A stretch of DNA of 64,000 nt. It comes from Candidatus Obscuribacterales bacterium. Lineage in GTDB: Bacteria; Cyanobacteriota; Vampirovibrionia; Obscuribacterales; Obscuribacteraceae. Position numbers and translations under genes: made by a program. The notes below the pieces were generated by a model. The model was not told the origin of the DNA. It did no database searches and was given only the letters and a program-made list of their open reading frames with translations. The DNA lies in the NCBI GenBank assembly GCA_020050685.1, contig JAGVKG010000058.1, positions 62,001 to 126,000 on the forward strand, in the 5' to 3' direction. Position 1 is the first letter of the stretch. Every line of letters starts with the position of its first letter. Of this stretch, positions 24,792 to 39,700 are shown in pieces.

Positions 24792-27700
24792 ATGACAGTG
24801 CAACATACCCAGTTGATTGGCTTAATAGTTGTCTTAACGGTGCAACTAATTTTCCCACCGGCAATGCTAGCGCAATTCAGGGAACGCCGTGAACAAGCCG
24901 CAATGCCCGCCGCACCAATGGCGGGAGCTACCGCACAGACTCCCCTTAATCTTGACCTAACTTCAACCATGCAATCCGTTTCTGCGGCCGCCTTGGTCTC
25001 ATCCGGCCAAGTCAATATAAATGTAGGGGGCCAGGTTCGCACTGTCACCCCACAAGACATGTTGACGCCGGCAGAATTTGTGGCAGCCAGCCAAGTTATG
25101 TCTGGTGGTGCCCAAATGCTCAGACTAGGAGCCGAAGGTCAAGCCGTCAAAGGCCTATTTTCCTTAACCGGCAGCTTGGCGGAACAGGTCGGCAACTTAG
25201 TCATTCCTGAGTCAGTCAAACTCTTTCAAAATTTTGGCACCAATTCTATTGTAAATATATCCGGCGATCTCACCAATTCAGGTAAAGTTTTTGCTTATTC
25301 AACTAACCCCCAAGTGACAAACGCAACCCTTAATGCATCCAACATATACAATGCAGCCAGCGGTCTGATCACATCTACACTCCCCGTTGATAGATTGACC
25401 GCAGGCGCATCACAAACACTCGATCTAACCCTAAACGCTCTCCAAAATATCGTTAATGCCGGGACAATCACGAGCTCCGGCAATCTATTTATGAATGCTG
25501 CCTCGATCACAAATCAAGGCATGCTTGCTGCAGCCGGCAATCTGTCGTTAGCTGCCAGCACCTTGCAAAATGCAGCTGGCGCGCAAGCTGTGGCGCAACA
25601 ATCTATGTACGTCAACGCAGCCAACTTAGTCAACTCCGGACTAATGAGTGCTGTGGCAGGAAATTTAGCTGTCACCAATTCGAATACAGACCAAGCAATG
25701 AATGTCCTGAACACAAATGGTGTCATGCAAGCTTTAGCTGGAGAAATTTCATTTAGCGTGCCTGATTTGCTGGTCAAACAAAATATGACTGTCACAGGTG
25801 GAAACTTATTGGCAAACGAATTGAACTTCAATAACGGCGAAGGTCACTTGAACGTCAACGTTGTCGATGCACTAGGAGTGATTAACGTGTATGCCGGCAC
25901 TGCCGAACTGGCGGTGACAGAAGGCACTCATGGCATGACCATTGATCAATTCGTCATTACTGGCGATCCCAACCTCACTTATAGTGGTGGCGGCAATTAC
26001 ACTTCGCCAGCATTTTCTTCTCTTGGTGGCTTTGTCAACATTGATACTACTCAAGGTGCCAGCCCCGGATCAATCACATTTACAGGGGTGATTGATACCA
26101 CAAATACTGTTGCCGGCGGCGATGCCGGTAGTGTTACCCTCAAGGCAGGAACCTTTATAAGCTTGCAGGGAATCAACGCTTGGGGACGTGGTGGCGCAGG
26201 TGGTGCCGGCGGTGATGGTGGCGATGGTATTAGTGTAGTCGGCGGGCAAGGAACAGCGGGCGACCTTGGTTTTGCTGGTGGAGCCGGTGGTGACGGCGGT
26301 AGCGTCACCTTAACAGCCTATGGCACAAACGGTTCCGGACAGTCCATTATAGTGAACGGTTCAATCAACACTTCCGGTGGTGGCGGTGGTGGTGGTGGCG
26401 GTGGTGGCGGTGGTGCTGTCGATACCTTTTTGCCAATTTCAGGTGGTAGTGGTGGCGCCGCTGGTGCAGCCGGGCTTGCTGGTACGATTCAATTAAACTC
26501 TGCTGGCACGGTCAACGTAACCGGTAGCTTAATCTCAGCCAATGGTGGCTCCGGTGGAGCCGGTGGATTGGGTGGCAGCGCCAACAATACGAGCGGTATC
26601 ACATCTGGTGCTGGTGGTGGCGGTGGTGGCGGTGGCGGCAGTGCCGGTGGTGCAGGAGCACTTGGTGGTGCTGGTGGTGGTGGTGGTGGTGGCGGTGGAA
26701 ACGCCTTCACGCCAGGAGGAGCAGGCGGAGCCGGTGGCACATCAGGAGTAGCCGGTGGAAATGGCAGCAGCGCAGGTAGTGCTGGAACACCTGGTATTTG
26801 GGGCGGCATTGGCGGCAGCATTGGCACATCAAGCACAGGTGGAGCTGGTGGCGCCGGTGGTGGCACGGGTGCTCTTGGCACCACACCAATTAATCCGACA
26901 TCTAATCCAGCTCGCGGTCAACCGGGAGGCAGTGGCACGTTTCCAGCCACAAATGCCGGACGCACCATTACTATTACTGGTGGCACTCCTAACAATCCTT
27001 ATTTAGTCAGCGGCAACTATGCTACTGCTGGTGCATCAGACAAAGCAGCTGCCAGTATTACTGCTCCTTCTACGAGTGGCATGGTGAGCATTACTGGTGG
27101 AACAGCCGGCGTAACCATTAACTCGATTGGGCAAGTTGTGATTACCGAAAATACGCTTTTGAAGGTGATTCAAAACGGTGACTTAGTTACTCCCGCCGAG
27201 TGGGTAGCTGCCATTCAAGAAGGCCGCACGGTCGCGCAAGGCGGACAGAAAGATACGACTGGACAAACGATTGTTCTCAATTCAAGCGGCAATGCTACAA
27301 GCGGTACGTTTACGATTGGCACCAGCAATATTCCAGGAAGTGATTTTTCTTACTTGAACTTGCCAGCCAATGTAACTGCCACAGTTACTGCGCCAACACT
27401 TCGCTATACCAATTCAACTAACACCGTAAATGTTGATGGTACATTAACGTTTACAGCAGCGACAGGCACACTCACCGCTAATACGGTGAATGTCTCAAAT
27501 GCTACAGCTAACACCAAGATAAACAACTCCACGGCCGGGTCAACCTTGATCCTGCAGCCAAACAGCGGTAATTTAACTACATCAGGAAACGGTGATGTGA
27601 CTGCACCAAACCTGACTCTGCGCACAACAGCAGGCAACGGCAGCATCGCCATTGGTGCGGCACTTAGTGCTACCAACTTAACCGTGAGCGCAAATGGCTC

Positions 27701-30700
27701 AGGCAATATCACTTTCACATCCGGTACGTCTCGCTCAATCGGATCAACAAAGGTCGATCTCCTATCTTCAACTGGCTCGATTGGTACATCAGGGGCCAAT
27801 ATTCTCACGACTACCCCAAGCTTGACTGGCAACACCGCAGGTTCCGGCAATGCCTATATTGATAACAACCAAGCAGTGAATTTGGGTAACTCAACTGCCG
27901 GCAATACATTCCAGTTAACCAACGCCGGCACAATAACTGCCAATGGTTCCAATCCAAACGGAGTGGCGGCAAGCGTAGTCTCTTTGCAGACAACTGCGAA
28001 TGGTTCAATTGCCTTGAACACAAATCTTTCCGGTACGTCCAGCGTTGCCCTTAGCGCCAATGGTAGCGGAAATATTACTCAAGGCTCTGGCTTTACGGTA
28101 AATACACCCACCTTAACAATGACTACCGGCTCAGGCAACATCGGCACAAGCACAAACAACATCACAACTAACGCCTCAACCTTGAGCGCCAATGTGACAA
28201 ACTTTGCCGGCATGCTTGGCAATATTTACCTCAAAGATACAAACTCAGTCACCTTGAACACATCTAGAGCTGGTGGCACATTCTCATTAGTTACTACATC
28301 AGCGGCCACGACATTGACAGTCGCGAATTCTGCGACTGTGTCGGCAGAGCAAGGTAACCTCTATCTCGAAAATGACAATACAGCAAGTGGCTCAATCATC
28401 ATTGGCACAAACGCAACGGTTTATGCCAAGAACACTGCGACTTGCGACGGCTTCGTCTACATAACCATGGGACCACCACCAGCTGCTCCGACTTTTGGTT
28501 CATCACCAGCTAATACAACAGTCAACATTAGCAATGGCGGCTTGGTCTTTTTTGGCAGCAACGGCATTAACGCTCTTTCTCCCAACAATACAGTGACAGC
28601 CAACGGCGGAGCCGTGATATTCAACACAGGCTCTGCTTCATCAACAGCAATCAGACTTAGCGGTGGAACCTCAGTCAGCTCTAATTGCCCCACCGGCTGT
28701 GGCACCACTACCATTACAACCGTTACACCGACACTAAACAGCTTGGACTTTACTGATCCAGTTGTCACATCGGCGGTGCGTTATTTCCAAAATACAGGAA
28801 CAATCGGAGGAACCCTGTTACAAGTTAATGGTAGTGGTGTTGCCACCAGCGGCAATCCAATTATTGACCCCAGTGATCTCACGCCGACAATCGTTGCTAA
28901 AAACATAACTTCTGGTACCGCTGTTACATTACAAGGATTTACTTCGGCCAATCCTTTAAATGTGAATATCACAGCCTCGAGTCACACAAGCCAAGCAATC
29001 ATTAGCGGAACTACTGAGTTCACCAATGGCGATGGTGTGATGAACATTACTTCCAATCAAGCTGGCCCAGCCTTCCAAATTAACAGTGGCGGACAATTGA
29101 CCGGTTCAGCAGGACTGACAGTCACAGCCAACGGCAGCATGGCAAACTCCGGTCTGATAAGCGGTACTACGGTATCACTTTCAACCACAAGCAACGGCAG
29201 CATTGGTCTGGGTAACACAACTGGTACGACCAGCGTCACTGCCAATGCCAATGGCTCTGGCAATATTACTCAAACCAGTGGAACCATGGTTACCACTCCC
29301 ACGCTCAGCTTAGCATCAGGCTCAGGCAATATTGGCAGCGGCGGTGCCAGAGTTACCACCGACGCCACGTCCGTGAGCACAAGCACCACTGGTAGTGCCT
29401 TTATGCATATAACTCATGGCTTAAACGTCGGCAGTACGTTCAGTGCCACCACAGCCTTTGATCTCACCGCTGCTGGTGCAATAAATGTAAATGCGAACGT
29501 TGCAACTAACAACCTTAGCCTGGCTACAACTACTGGCAATGCCGGTATCACAGTAAACACAGATCTGAACAATACAGGATCTGTAACTCTATCGGCCAAT
29601 GGCTCAGGCAACATCACTCAAACGGCCGGTTACATTACCACTGGTTCTCTGACAATGTTAAGTGGCTCAGGCAATGTCGGTGCACCAAACGCCAGAATAT
29701 TTGCTACCGGTGTCGGTGCAAACAACGGGCTATCCGTTCAGACTGGCGGCAATGCTTATGTCAGCTATCGCGGCAACGTGACTTTAGGGCAGTCTAGTGT
29801 CGGCAACATGTTGGATTTAGTTACCACCACTAATCAGCAAGTATGGAACAATGCCACCATATTAATAGATGGTGCCTCGGTTCAGGCTGCTGGTACAATT
29901 AATCTTACCGCGGGCGGAACAGGGAACATTTTCCAAACCACCAATAATCTGAATTTCACTGCCGGTCAAATCAATTTGAAATCTGATATCGGCGATATTG
30001 GTGGACCAAATGGCCCGACAGCCAATGATCTTTTATTAGGTTATGCTACCAGTACTGTCACAGTAAACACAAATGGAAATGCATACGTCAAACAGGCTAA
30101 TGCACCATCAAACCCTCAGGCAGTCGTGTTGAATGTTGGTTCCTCGCATGCTACCTCCATTCTGCATGTAACTGGTGGTCTTCTGGGGGTAAACATATTG
30201 CCTGGGTCAATGTTGGAAGTTGCCGGCCAATTCCAACAATCGCCACCAGGTGACTTGACCATTACCGGCGCCAATGTGGTTAATTCCACTCAACCGGATA
30301 TTTCCGTTGGTGCTGGTGCGACAGTGCAAATGGTTGGTTGGGGAGTGGTGACTCTCAACGCTAACGGCCAAGGCAAAATCGTAAACAACGGTATGGTAAG
30401 TGTGTCTCAAAGTGACGCCACCTACGCTATAAACCCCGATGGTATTAACTCCACCAGCCGAGTTGCAATCAACTCGCCGACATCTCTTACTGTTACAGGC
30501 ACCGGCAGTACGAATGGCAGGCTTGTTTTAACTGCAGGAAGCGGAGCTGTGTCGGTTACGCAAAATTCAGTCAGTGGCTTGGTTGGAGGTACTGCTACCG
30601 GCAACTTCTCTGTGGCAGCCCAAACCGGAACTCTCCTTGCCGATAATATCACCTCTGGTGGTCATGTCTCGCTCACTGCTTACGATGGCGAGGTATGGGT

Positions 30701-33700
30701 AAAAAATCTTTCGCTTTTGCAGAGCACGATGGCCGGTGGCAGTATAACGTTGACCACAGGGGGAAACAATTCCGTATTCGTAATGGGGAACAACTTCCAA
30801 GCGGACCATCTTGTGTTTAACACGAAACAATTCCAGACATCTTCACACTTTGGAACTGGTGTAGCCATTTCAGCTAATCAGTCTATTACAGTTCAAAATG
30901 CCGACGGTGTCACTATAGGCAACTCCTTTAACTTCACAGCCCCGACAATCAATATCAATAGCAGCAATGGTTCAGTTGTAGCAAATCTCAACAAGGTGAC
31001 TGGTACACTAAATGTGACAGCAGATAAAAACATTCTGGTCTCATTCCAAGATTACTCAAATACACCAACTGTCAATGTTAACTCCACTTCCGGTTATTCT
31101 GTTCAATCGACGACTGATTTTTCGTCTCACAAACTTTTCATAGCCGCTGCATCGGTGCAAAACTTTGGCAATGGTGCTCTCATAGTTCTCAATGACAGCT
31201 TAACACCGGCTGGCGTTACCATGGGCACCTTGGGTGGTGCTTCGCTCACTGGGAACCTGACCATAAATAACACCGCCGGCGACTTAGTCCTTCATATCAA
31301 CCCCAGTACTGGATTGTTTGTAAGCGGCAACATCTCCGTTACAAATAGCGGCGGTAATATGGTGGTCGATGGCGGAGTGCCTGGCTTCGGTACATTTAAC
31401 GGTCAGGGACAAGTACAAATTGTAAATACATCCGGCGATCTGGTAATCAACACCGGCGGGGGTTTCAAAACATCCAGCGCCACTCAGGGTGTGAGCGTAC
31501 AAAATACGTCCGGTGACTTTGTGATGATGGCCAATTCCATTGTCTCCAATGGTGCATCCGTATACACCACAATAAACAACGACAATGGCAGTATTTTGAT
31601 GAGTTATGGTTCTCAATTGGGCATTGAAATTTTCAATAATCAAACCTCCGTTACCAACGCATTTGGAGACATTAGGAATTTAGGAGGTCAAATATTGGGC
31701 GGCTCACTTTCAGTAACAAACAGTGCAGGCGACATATTTACCTCAGGCGTAATGGCCGGTAATCAGCAAATCACCGTAACTAATACCAATGGGAATATTA
31801 CACTGAATGCCTTGAATGGCAGGGCGGGGTTCATTCGCCAAGATGGCGCAAGTACTACCACAGTAAGAGTAAATAGTTCCGGTAATATACTTATAAGTGA
31901 CGGCTCTGCCGTCAGGGCAAACTCAGCTCCCCAAATTTTGCTGTCAAACACTGGAACTGGCAATACGATTGTCACCAATGCTTCCGGACTGATCGGAAGT
32001 GCCAGTGGCAGCATTGAAATGAGCAACACTAATGGCTTGCTAGTAATCAGCAATTTGTCCGTTGTCATACCCAATCAACCGGCGCCCAATATAGGCAACA
32101 TAATATTGTCTAATGGTACCGGCGCCATCGTTATCAACAATGGTGCGCTTCTAGAAGCGGATCAATTAACAATTACTGGAACTGTATCGAATTCAATCTA
32201 TATTAATCAAGCTGCTTCATTGCGAGCCAACGCAATTACGATGAACAATACTGGTGGCGCTGTCTGTGTGGACACCTCACCGTTTTTCAGACAGTTTATT
32301 ACCATCCCTATTCCCGATAATCCGGTGATGTTCCTTTCTCAATTTGCACCGCTGACAATTAACAGCACTGGCGATATCTCGATTACCGGTTATAACGTAC
32401 CGCCCGGAGTGTATCCTCTTTTAAGTACGCCTATAGTTGCCAGTGGCAGCGGCATCAATAATCTCATTCTCAATAGCAGCCAAGGATCGGTTTGGGTTCA
32501 CCAAACTTTTGCACCGGTTGTCCTATGGGGTCCAGCTTCCTCTGCCGCCATTGGTGGCTCAGCAGCCGGAACTTTCTCTGTGAACATAACAGATCAAAGT
32601 TTTATCGCCGGTAGCATCACCACCAATCAAAGTGGCGCCGCAGCTGATGGTTCAATAACTCTAGTTGCCGGTGGCTGGCCAGCTGGATTTGCCACCTATC
32701 TTACGGTTAAGGGCGGAGCTCAAATTTCAGCTAATAAAGGCAATGTTCTTCTACAGAATGGTGATGGTACTTTAGGAGCGATAAACATTTTATCCGGGCC
32801 CTCGCCTGCACAGATGACAAAAATTGAAGCTACTAGCAGTGTGAATGGTTTGGGAAATGTATATATAGGATTGGGTAGACCACCGTTTGCAACTACCAAC
32901 GAAAAGTTTACTGGATTTGATTCAGCCACCAACATGACCGTGAGCAGCACAAACGGCGGGCATGTATATGTCAATAATGGCGTAACGGGCTTAGGTTCAA
33001 CCACTACCTCCAGTGCAAATGGTGGCACAATCATCTACCGTGGACCGTCAGCCTCTAGTATCACCATCGGTGCAAATGCACTAGTTTCCGCTACAGCACC
33101 GGCTAATAGCGTTGCCTTGCCGCCAATTCCGCCACCACCTTGTACCTCATGCGGGGGAGCAACGCCATCGGCAGGGGCATATTCTCTCAAATTGTATAGT
33201 TTAGATTTTACAGATCCTAACTTGGTTAACATTGCATTGCTTATGCAATCTCAAGGGCGCGTGCAAGGCACGTTGATAACTGCCGGTGGTATCGCTACCG
33301 GTGGCAATGCAATTATTCAACCGAACGACTTGGAACCCACGCTCACAGGACAGAATATCCCCAGCGGTGTGACCATTACCATGGACAGCTTCCTTTCTGC
33401 AAATCCACTTAATTTTTCGATCACAGGCTCGAGCTACACTAGCCAAGCGCTGCTGGGTGGTACGCATGAATTTACTGGTTCCGGTACGGTGGCCACACTT
33501 AACTATACTTCCACAAACCCGGGTCCTCTATTGGTGGTGGCACCGACTGGTTTACTGACAAGCACTAGCAGTTTGACAGTTTCCGCCGATAGCGTCAGCA
33601 ATTCCGGGACAATGCAAGCTAATGGTGGCACTTTGTCGATGACCACGACAAGTTTGACCAATAATGGCAATATTGTTAGTACGGCTTCCGTAGGTACGGG

Positions 33701-36700
33701 GATCTCCGTTCAAAGTACAGGCGCTTTGACAGTCGGCGGCACTGGTAATTTCCAAGCAACTGGCACTGGCAGCACTCACATAAATTTATCCGCAGGTGGT
33801 GCAAATGCTCTGAGCTTTACTGGCAATCAAACATTTGTCTCTAACGGCACCGGTGTATTCTTTAATGCAACAGCGACGGGCGGATCGGTTAATCTGGCCG
33901 CTGGCACCACGCAGACTGCTACCACAGGCTCAGGCTGGGTGTTAGAAGTAAGCACGCCTTCGCTTGTATTTGGTGCAGGTGCCGCACTTCATAGTACAAG
34001 AACAACCGGTGGAGCAATCACAGTAAACTCAGGTGGCGCAACCCCACTAACTCTGACGATGCAAGATGGAAGCAGTGGCACAATTTCTACGGCTGGTGGT
34101 ACAGTCAACATCTTCCCAGGCGGACCGTCTGGCGTGGTGGCAACCCCTGGTCAATCCCTGCTCCTAACGAAGACAGCAGGCGGCGGTACCGGTACACTGA
34201 ACCTCTTTGGTCCTACAAATGTTTTCACGAGCAATGCACCGATTACGATCGATCCGGGAGTTGCTCTCAACCTTACAAGCAGCACTCTTATCAGACCGGA
34301 AAATAACACATTCAATAATAGTGGCAGCATTACAACATCCGGACCAGTGCTAAATATTAGCAATAGTGGAGCATTAACATTAGCCGGTACACCATTGCCA
34401 ATCACTGCTACTACAGGCACACAAGTAAACTTCTCAGCCGGCGGTAGTAACCCGGTAAATTTCAACACTAATTACACTGTCACATATACAGGCACTGCAG
34501 GCAATGTGGTGCTTGTCTCCGATAGTGCAGCCGGAGGCGACATCAATCTTGCAGACGGAAAATCCGTCAGTGCTACCGGCGGCGGCGTGCTCAACGTTTT
34601 GACTCGCAATTTGAACTTGGGTGCAGGAAGCTCGTTCAATAGTGACAAAACTTCCGGTGTAGCTATGATTTTCAAGTCGGATACAGGCTCATTTACAATG
34701 AATGGACCGGACAGCTCATCTGCTTCCATATCAACAGCCGGTGCCGAAATGCGAGTGGGTTTCAATGCTCAACCAATCACGTTTGGCAAGACTTCCGGAT
34801 CTGGTGCCACCACAATTAACTTCAATGGCGGTCCTGTCACCGTGAACAATAGCGGCAGCGCAAGCAATACTATGACAGTGAACCCATCCACAAATCTGGT
34901 TACCACCGGCAACTTATTGATGACCGCAGCCGGAGCACTAACCGTAGACGGAACAATTACCACCGGTGGCAGTTTGACCTTACAGACGAATGCCAATAAC
35001 AGCAATATCGCGCTGAATGGTAATGTCTCCGGCGCAGCGAGCACCTATATAAGCGCCAATGGAACAGGCGCTATTGGTGTAGGTTCTGGAGCTACAGTAT
35101 CATCCGGTGGACTAGTGACCATGATTACAGATCACTTGACACACAACGGTACAATCAGCTCTTCCGCTACCTTTGCCGGTCAGAAGATCCTAATTCAAAA
35201 TTCCGTTGGCGATCTTACTTTAGATGGCGGACCAAATCTAACAATACTCACCGGCGCAACTCCTTTAGCGCAGACAGGCAATGCAAATCTGAATGCGATC
35301 AACGTTGTTGTTTCGGCAAGTCATGCCCTTAACATGAATTCTTCATATACCTTCAATCCGGGTCCGGATGCATGTTTCCCTTGTCGGGCTGTCACCTTGC
35401 AAGCTGATACCGTGAACGTTGGTGCAGGAACTACACAATCGGTAAATGGTGGTGGTCAATTAAATATTGATACAGATAATTTGAACCTGGGGAATAATTC
35501 CACGGTTGTGGTGAACGTACCGAATAACATTCCGAATCGCTTCTATAATGCATTGTTTATCAATGCACTTGGTTCATCCAACCCGGTGACGATTACCACG
35601 CCGGATGGTGGTTCAGCCACGCTCGCCACTACCGTTAATACTGGCGGAGCGAATATTTCCATTAATGGCAATGGTGTTAACTTTGCAAAGACCGCTGGCG
35701 GAAATCAGACCACTCTAAACTTAAATGGATTCCAGGTTCAAACGCTGGCAAATACCGGTTCATCAATGAATATTGATAGTGGTGTAAACATCGCTTCCAA
35801 TGGTGCCTTGTACTTCTACGTTAGTGATGGCACTTTCAACAACAATGGCACAATTACATCAACAATTTCAAATCCGCTTTCCGGTTATTCTGGCTTGGTT
35901 AATATCGGTGCTTTGGTGCCAAATACCACGTTGACCTTAGCTGGTAATCCGGGATTAATTATGGCCAGTGGACCTGATGGTGCAATTTCGGTTGGCGGAT
36001 CTGCACGTATCGTCAACCTCAACTCGTCCTATACATTTAGTAGTGGAATTGGGGTGACCCTGGGAACCACGTCCTCAACTGGATCTGTAAACATCGCAGC
36101 TGGTACTACTCAAACCTCAACAGGTGGTGGTTACTATAGCTTAGTAGCACCAACTTTCAATTTTGGTGCAGGCTCGGCGATTGTTAATGACGCCGTGGTA
36201 GCTCCAAATGGTGTAAGCAATTATGGCAAGGTATTTGTTAGCAATCAAAGCGGAACAGCGACAACGGTCAATTTGCCCAGCAACTCATCTGCCTCCATCA
36301 CCACCAGTGGTGGCAATATTCAATTCTCTGGCGGGTTTAACCAGGCGCTCAACTTCAATAACGCCGGTGGCACCGGTACGGCATCACTGGCACTAAATGC
36401 TGCAGGAGCGGAAGTCAAATTCCTCACACAAGGTGCAGCATCAGGGACAATGCATGTCGGCAGCGGAGTTGCCATTAGTGGTGACAACTATTTAAATGCT
36501 ACGTCCGTAGGACCAATGTTATTAGACGGCACAGTTAGTGCTGGCAATTTGACATTGCAAACCAGTGCCCACAATAGCAATATTACGATCAATGCCAACG
36601 CCACTGGTACACAGACAATGATTGTATCTGCAAATGGGGCAGGAAGTATTACGCAAGCAGGAGGAACGACACTGTATACGCCGGACCTGACGCTCATTTC

Positions 36701-39700
36701 CGGCAGCGGGGATATTGGTGTAGGCGATCCAATAAATACATCCGCGACACTACTGTCGGCAAACACCACTGGTGGTGGCAATGTTCTAGTCAACACAACT
36801 GGCCCAGTCAGCTTAAGGGAATCTAGCGCCGGACAAGTATTTGACCTCACAGCCAATGGCCACCTGACTACAATTGGATCATTGTCTGGGGGCTATGTTT
36901 ATCTGACTACAATGGCCGGATCTGGTGGCAACCTGACCATTGGCTCAAACGTCACAGGTGCAAGCGGCGCTACTTTAGTTGCTGATTGTCCTGCCAAAGT
37001 GGAAGTAACTCCTCTCGGCAGTGTGCTTGCCGGATCTGGCGGTGATGTGCACATTACCACGAGTCATCTGAGCAACAATGGCTTGATTGGTGGTGGTACT
37101 CTAACCACCTGCGAAGATTGTGGAACCGGCCTACTTTTGGATGGCGGTGGCACCTTTACCGGTGGCGCAATTACCATTCGGGTTAATGGTAATAACGCCT
37201 TATCATTTGCCGGCAACGAGACTTTCAGTGCCGCAAGTTCGGGACAAGTTAGTTTCTTGGCCCAATCGCCTGGTGCTTCCATGGTCTTTTATCCAAATAC
37301 CAACTTAACAGTCGGCTCCGGAAACATGCTGAGAATGAGCTCTCCCAATTTCACGTTTGGGGCAAATAGTACGATCAATACATTTACCAACCTGGTAATG
37401 ATAGATCCACACACAGCACAAACTATGACCATTACGGCACCATCATCGGCAACACCGGCTCAAATTCAGACAGCTGGTGGAGCAATTCATGTTTTATCCA
37501 GCGCCATTGTTGTATTCCAAGCCGACACGCCGTTTACTTCATCCAAACTGAATCTGCTTGGCGGTCAGGTGACTGTTGAGGCACCAGTTGGTGTATCCAT
37601 AGGTTCAAATATCGGTCCACAAATGACCTTGGCTGCCGACAACAATGTGATTGTCACAACCCCACTTTTGGAAATGCGTAATCTCTCAGTATTAAGTACT
37701 GTTGGTGCTTTCCCCAACAATCACTCAATCAACATCGGCAGCACGACAATGGGAAGCGGTGCTGTGACCATTCGTGTAGTTGACGCCGTCGGTCCAGGAG
37801 CAACTATTACTGCTGGAGGCGGAATGTTAGGTGGGCCAATAAATATCACTGATGGCTTGGTGGTTTTTGACGCCACAAATAGTGCAGGCAATCCAAGCTT
37901 CGGTGTACTTAATTTCTCTGGTGGTAACGTAAATATAACCACACCAGTGGTCGGCAGCATATTGGGCAGTGTGCTTGTCAAAGACAATGTGAGCATATCC
38001 AGTGACCATGATTTGAACATTGTCACATCCAAGTTGACAATGCACAACGGCTCAAACTTGAAGACAACACATTTTACGCATCCCATGCCAGTGACGCTAG
38101 TCACTGCTAATTTCTCCCTCACTTCAACCGCACTTGGCACTTCGTTAACCGTGGTCCCTGTTGGTACAGCCACCATCGAAACAGAAGCTGGTGGCACTAT
38201 GACCATTCAGCCATACATGGATGAACAAGGGCCAGCCCAGCTACCTTTAGGTGGTAACAATCTCACCTTTGGTGAATCACCAGTAATTGGAACACTTTAC
38301 CTCAACAACGCTCCAGTTACGCTTTCCACAAATGCCAATGGCATGATTACCATGGAGCAAAATACAACAATTGTTGCTAATAACGGAATGAGTATTCACA
38401 CTCCACATTTGGCCATGTACAACGGCTCCGAGATTCGTACTACAAGTGGCAATTTGAACATAGATAGTAATGGCAACAGTTTATTGACGATTAGCGGCTC
38501 CGGAACTTCCACGATTCGCTCCTCTGAGCTACTACCAGACTCACTCAACATCAGCTCGCCTCAAGATATTCTTTTTACAGGCACCTTTTGGCATTTGGAT
38601 CTCGGAGGGTCAAATGCATTTGTCACGGCTGGCAACGGTGTGACGATCGGTGATTTGGTTCATGTGAGCGGGACCTCTGGTAGTCTCACTGTGTCAACAC
38701 CCAATTTGACATTGGGAAGCGCCTCGACATTAGGGTCACTGGCGGCAACTACACAAGTAAACTCTAACGGATCTTCACTTTTAACAGTTTATTTGCCCAG
38801 CTTGTTTGACATGGCCACCCTTGCCGGTAGTTCCGTCTCGATTGCCTCGTCTGGTAGTTTGACATTTGCCACCACTGGCTTCAATGCTGATGGTGGGTTG
38901 ACAATGCACACTACCGGTGGAGTGACTCTTTCGGCTGCAAACAATGGCACCACAACACTTGGTCAAAACATTGAGCTGTATGCCGACGATGATGTACAAG
39001 TAAAGACTACTGTGTTAGACATGGGCGCAAACTCCAAGCTTAGCTTATCAAATTCAATGTTTGGCACAAGCAATTTGGATGTCACATCCTCTACTATGGG
39101 AACAAGTTTAACGGTGAAGACTCCTGATTATGCCAGTGCCACCATGCAAACTGCCGGTGGGGGCATTTCCTTTAGCGCCGAGACCGGCAATGAATTGCGC
39201 TTCTCGATGGCTTCCGGTTTTGGTAGTTCTGGCACGCTCTATTTATATGGCGGACCAGTGGTAACTAATTCGCAGTATCAAAACACTACTGTTGATGCTG
39301 GGGTTTCATTGGTTGCAGACAATACAGTCCAAATGACCTCTTCAAATGCCGCCATGGACAACTTCGGTTCAGTGACAGGTACAGACCTGAATCTATACGC
39401 GACATACAACTTGAACACAAATAATCTAACAGCCACAAACGGCTATGTGCGCGCCTATAGTTCTGTGTCCAATCTCACAACCCTTGCCGGATCATACATT
39501 TCTGCCAACGAAGGCAATGTTGAACTGGCCAGTGGCAATACTTCATCTGGAATGATCTCGCTTGGTGACAACTCGACGGTTACTGCCTATGGTTCAAATA
39601 ATGATGTGGGTAATGTCTATGTAACGGTTGGCAATGTACCACCAACGCCCACCACTGGCACCAATGCCAATGTCAGCCAGGTTCGCCTGAATGGAGGCAA

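Noticed and set aside
26489-26884. Minus-strand frame giving a Pro-rich protein (repeated PPAPPAPP)
   Set aside because: It is the exact antisense of the Gly-rich insertion: GGT/GGC codons read as Pro/Ala on the other strand. The plus frame carries the signal peptide and continuous coding sense.
30424-30470. NPDGI inside the giant protein, similar to the NPNGI motif of TPS domains
   Set aside because: It lies about 1,880 residues from the N-terminus, without the other TPS motifs, while TPS domains must follow the signal peptide. Probably a chance turn sequence.
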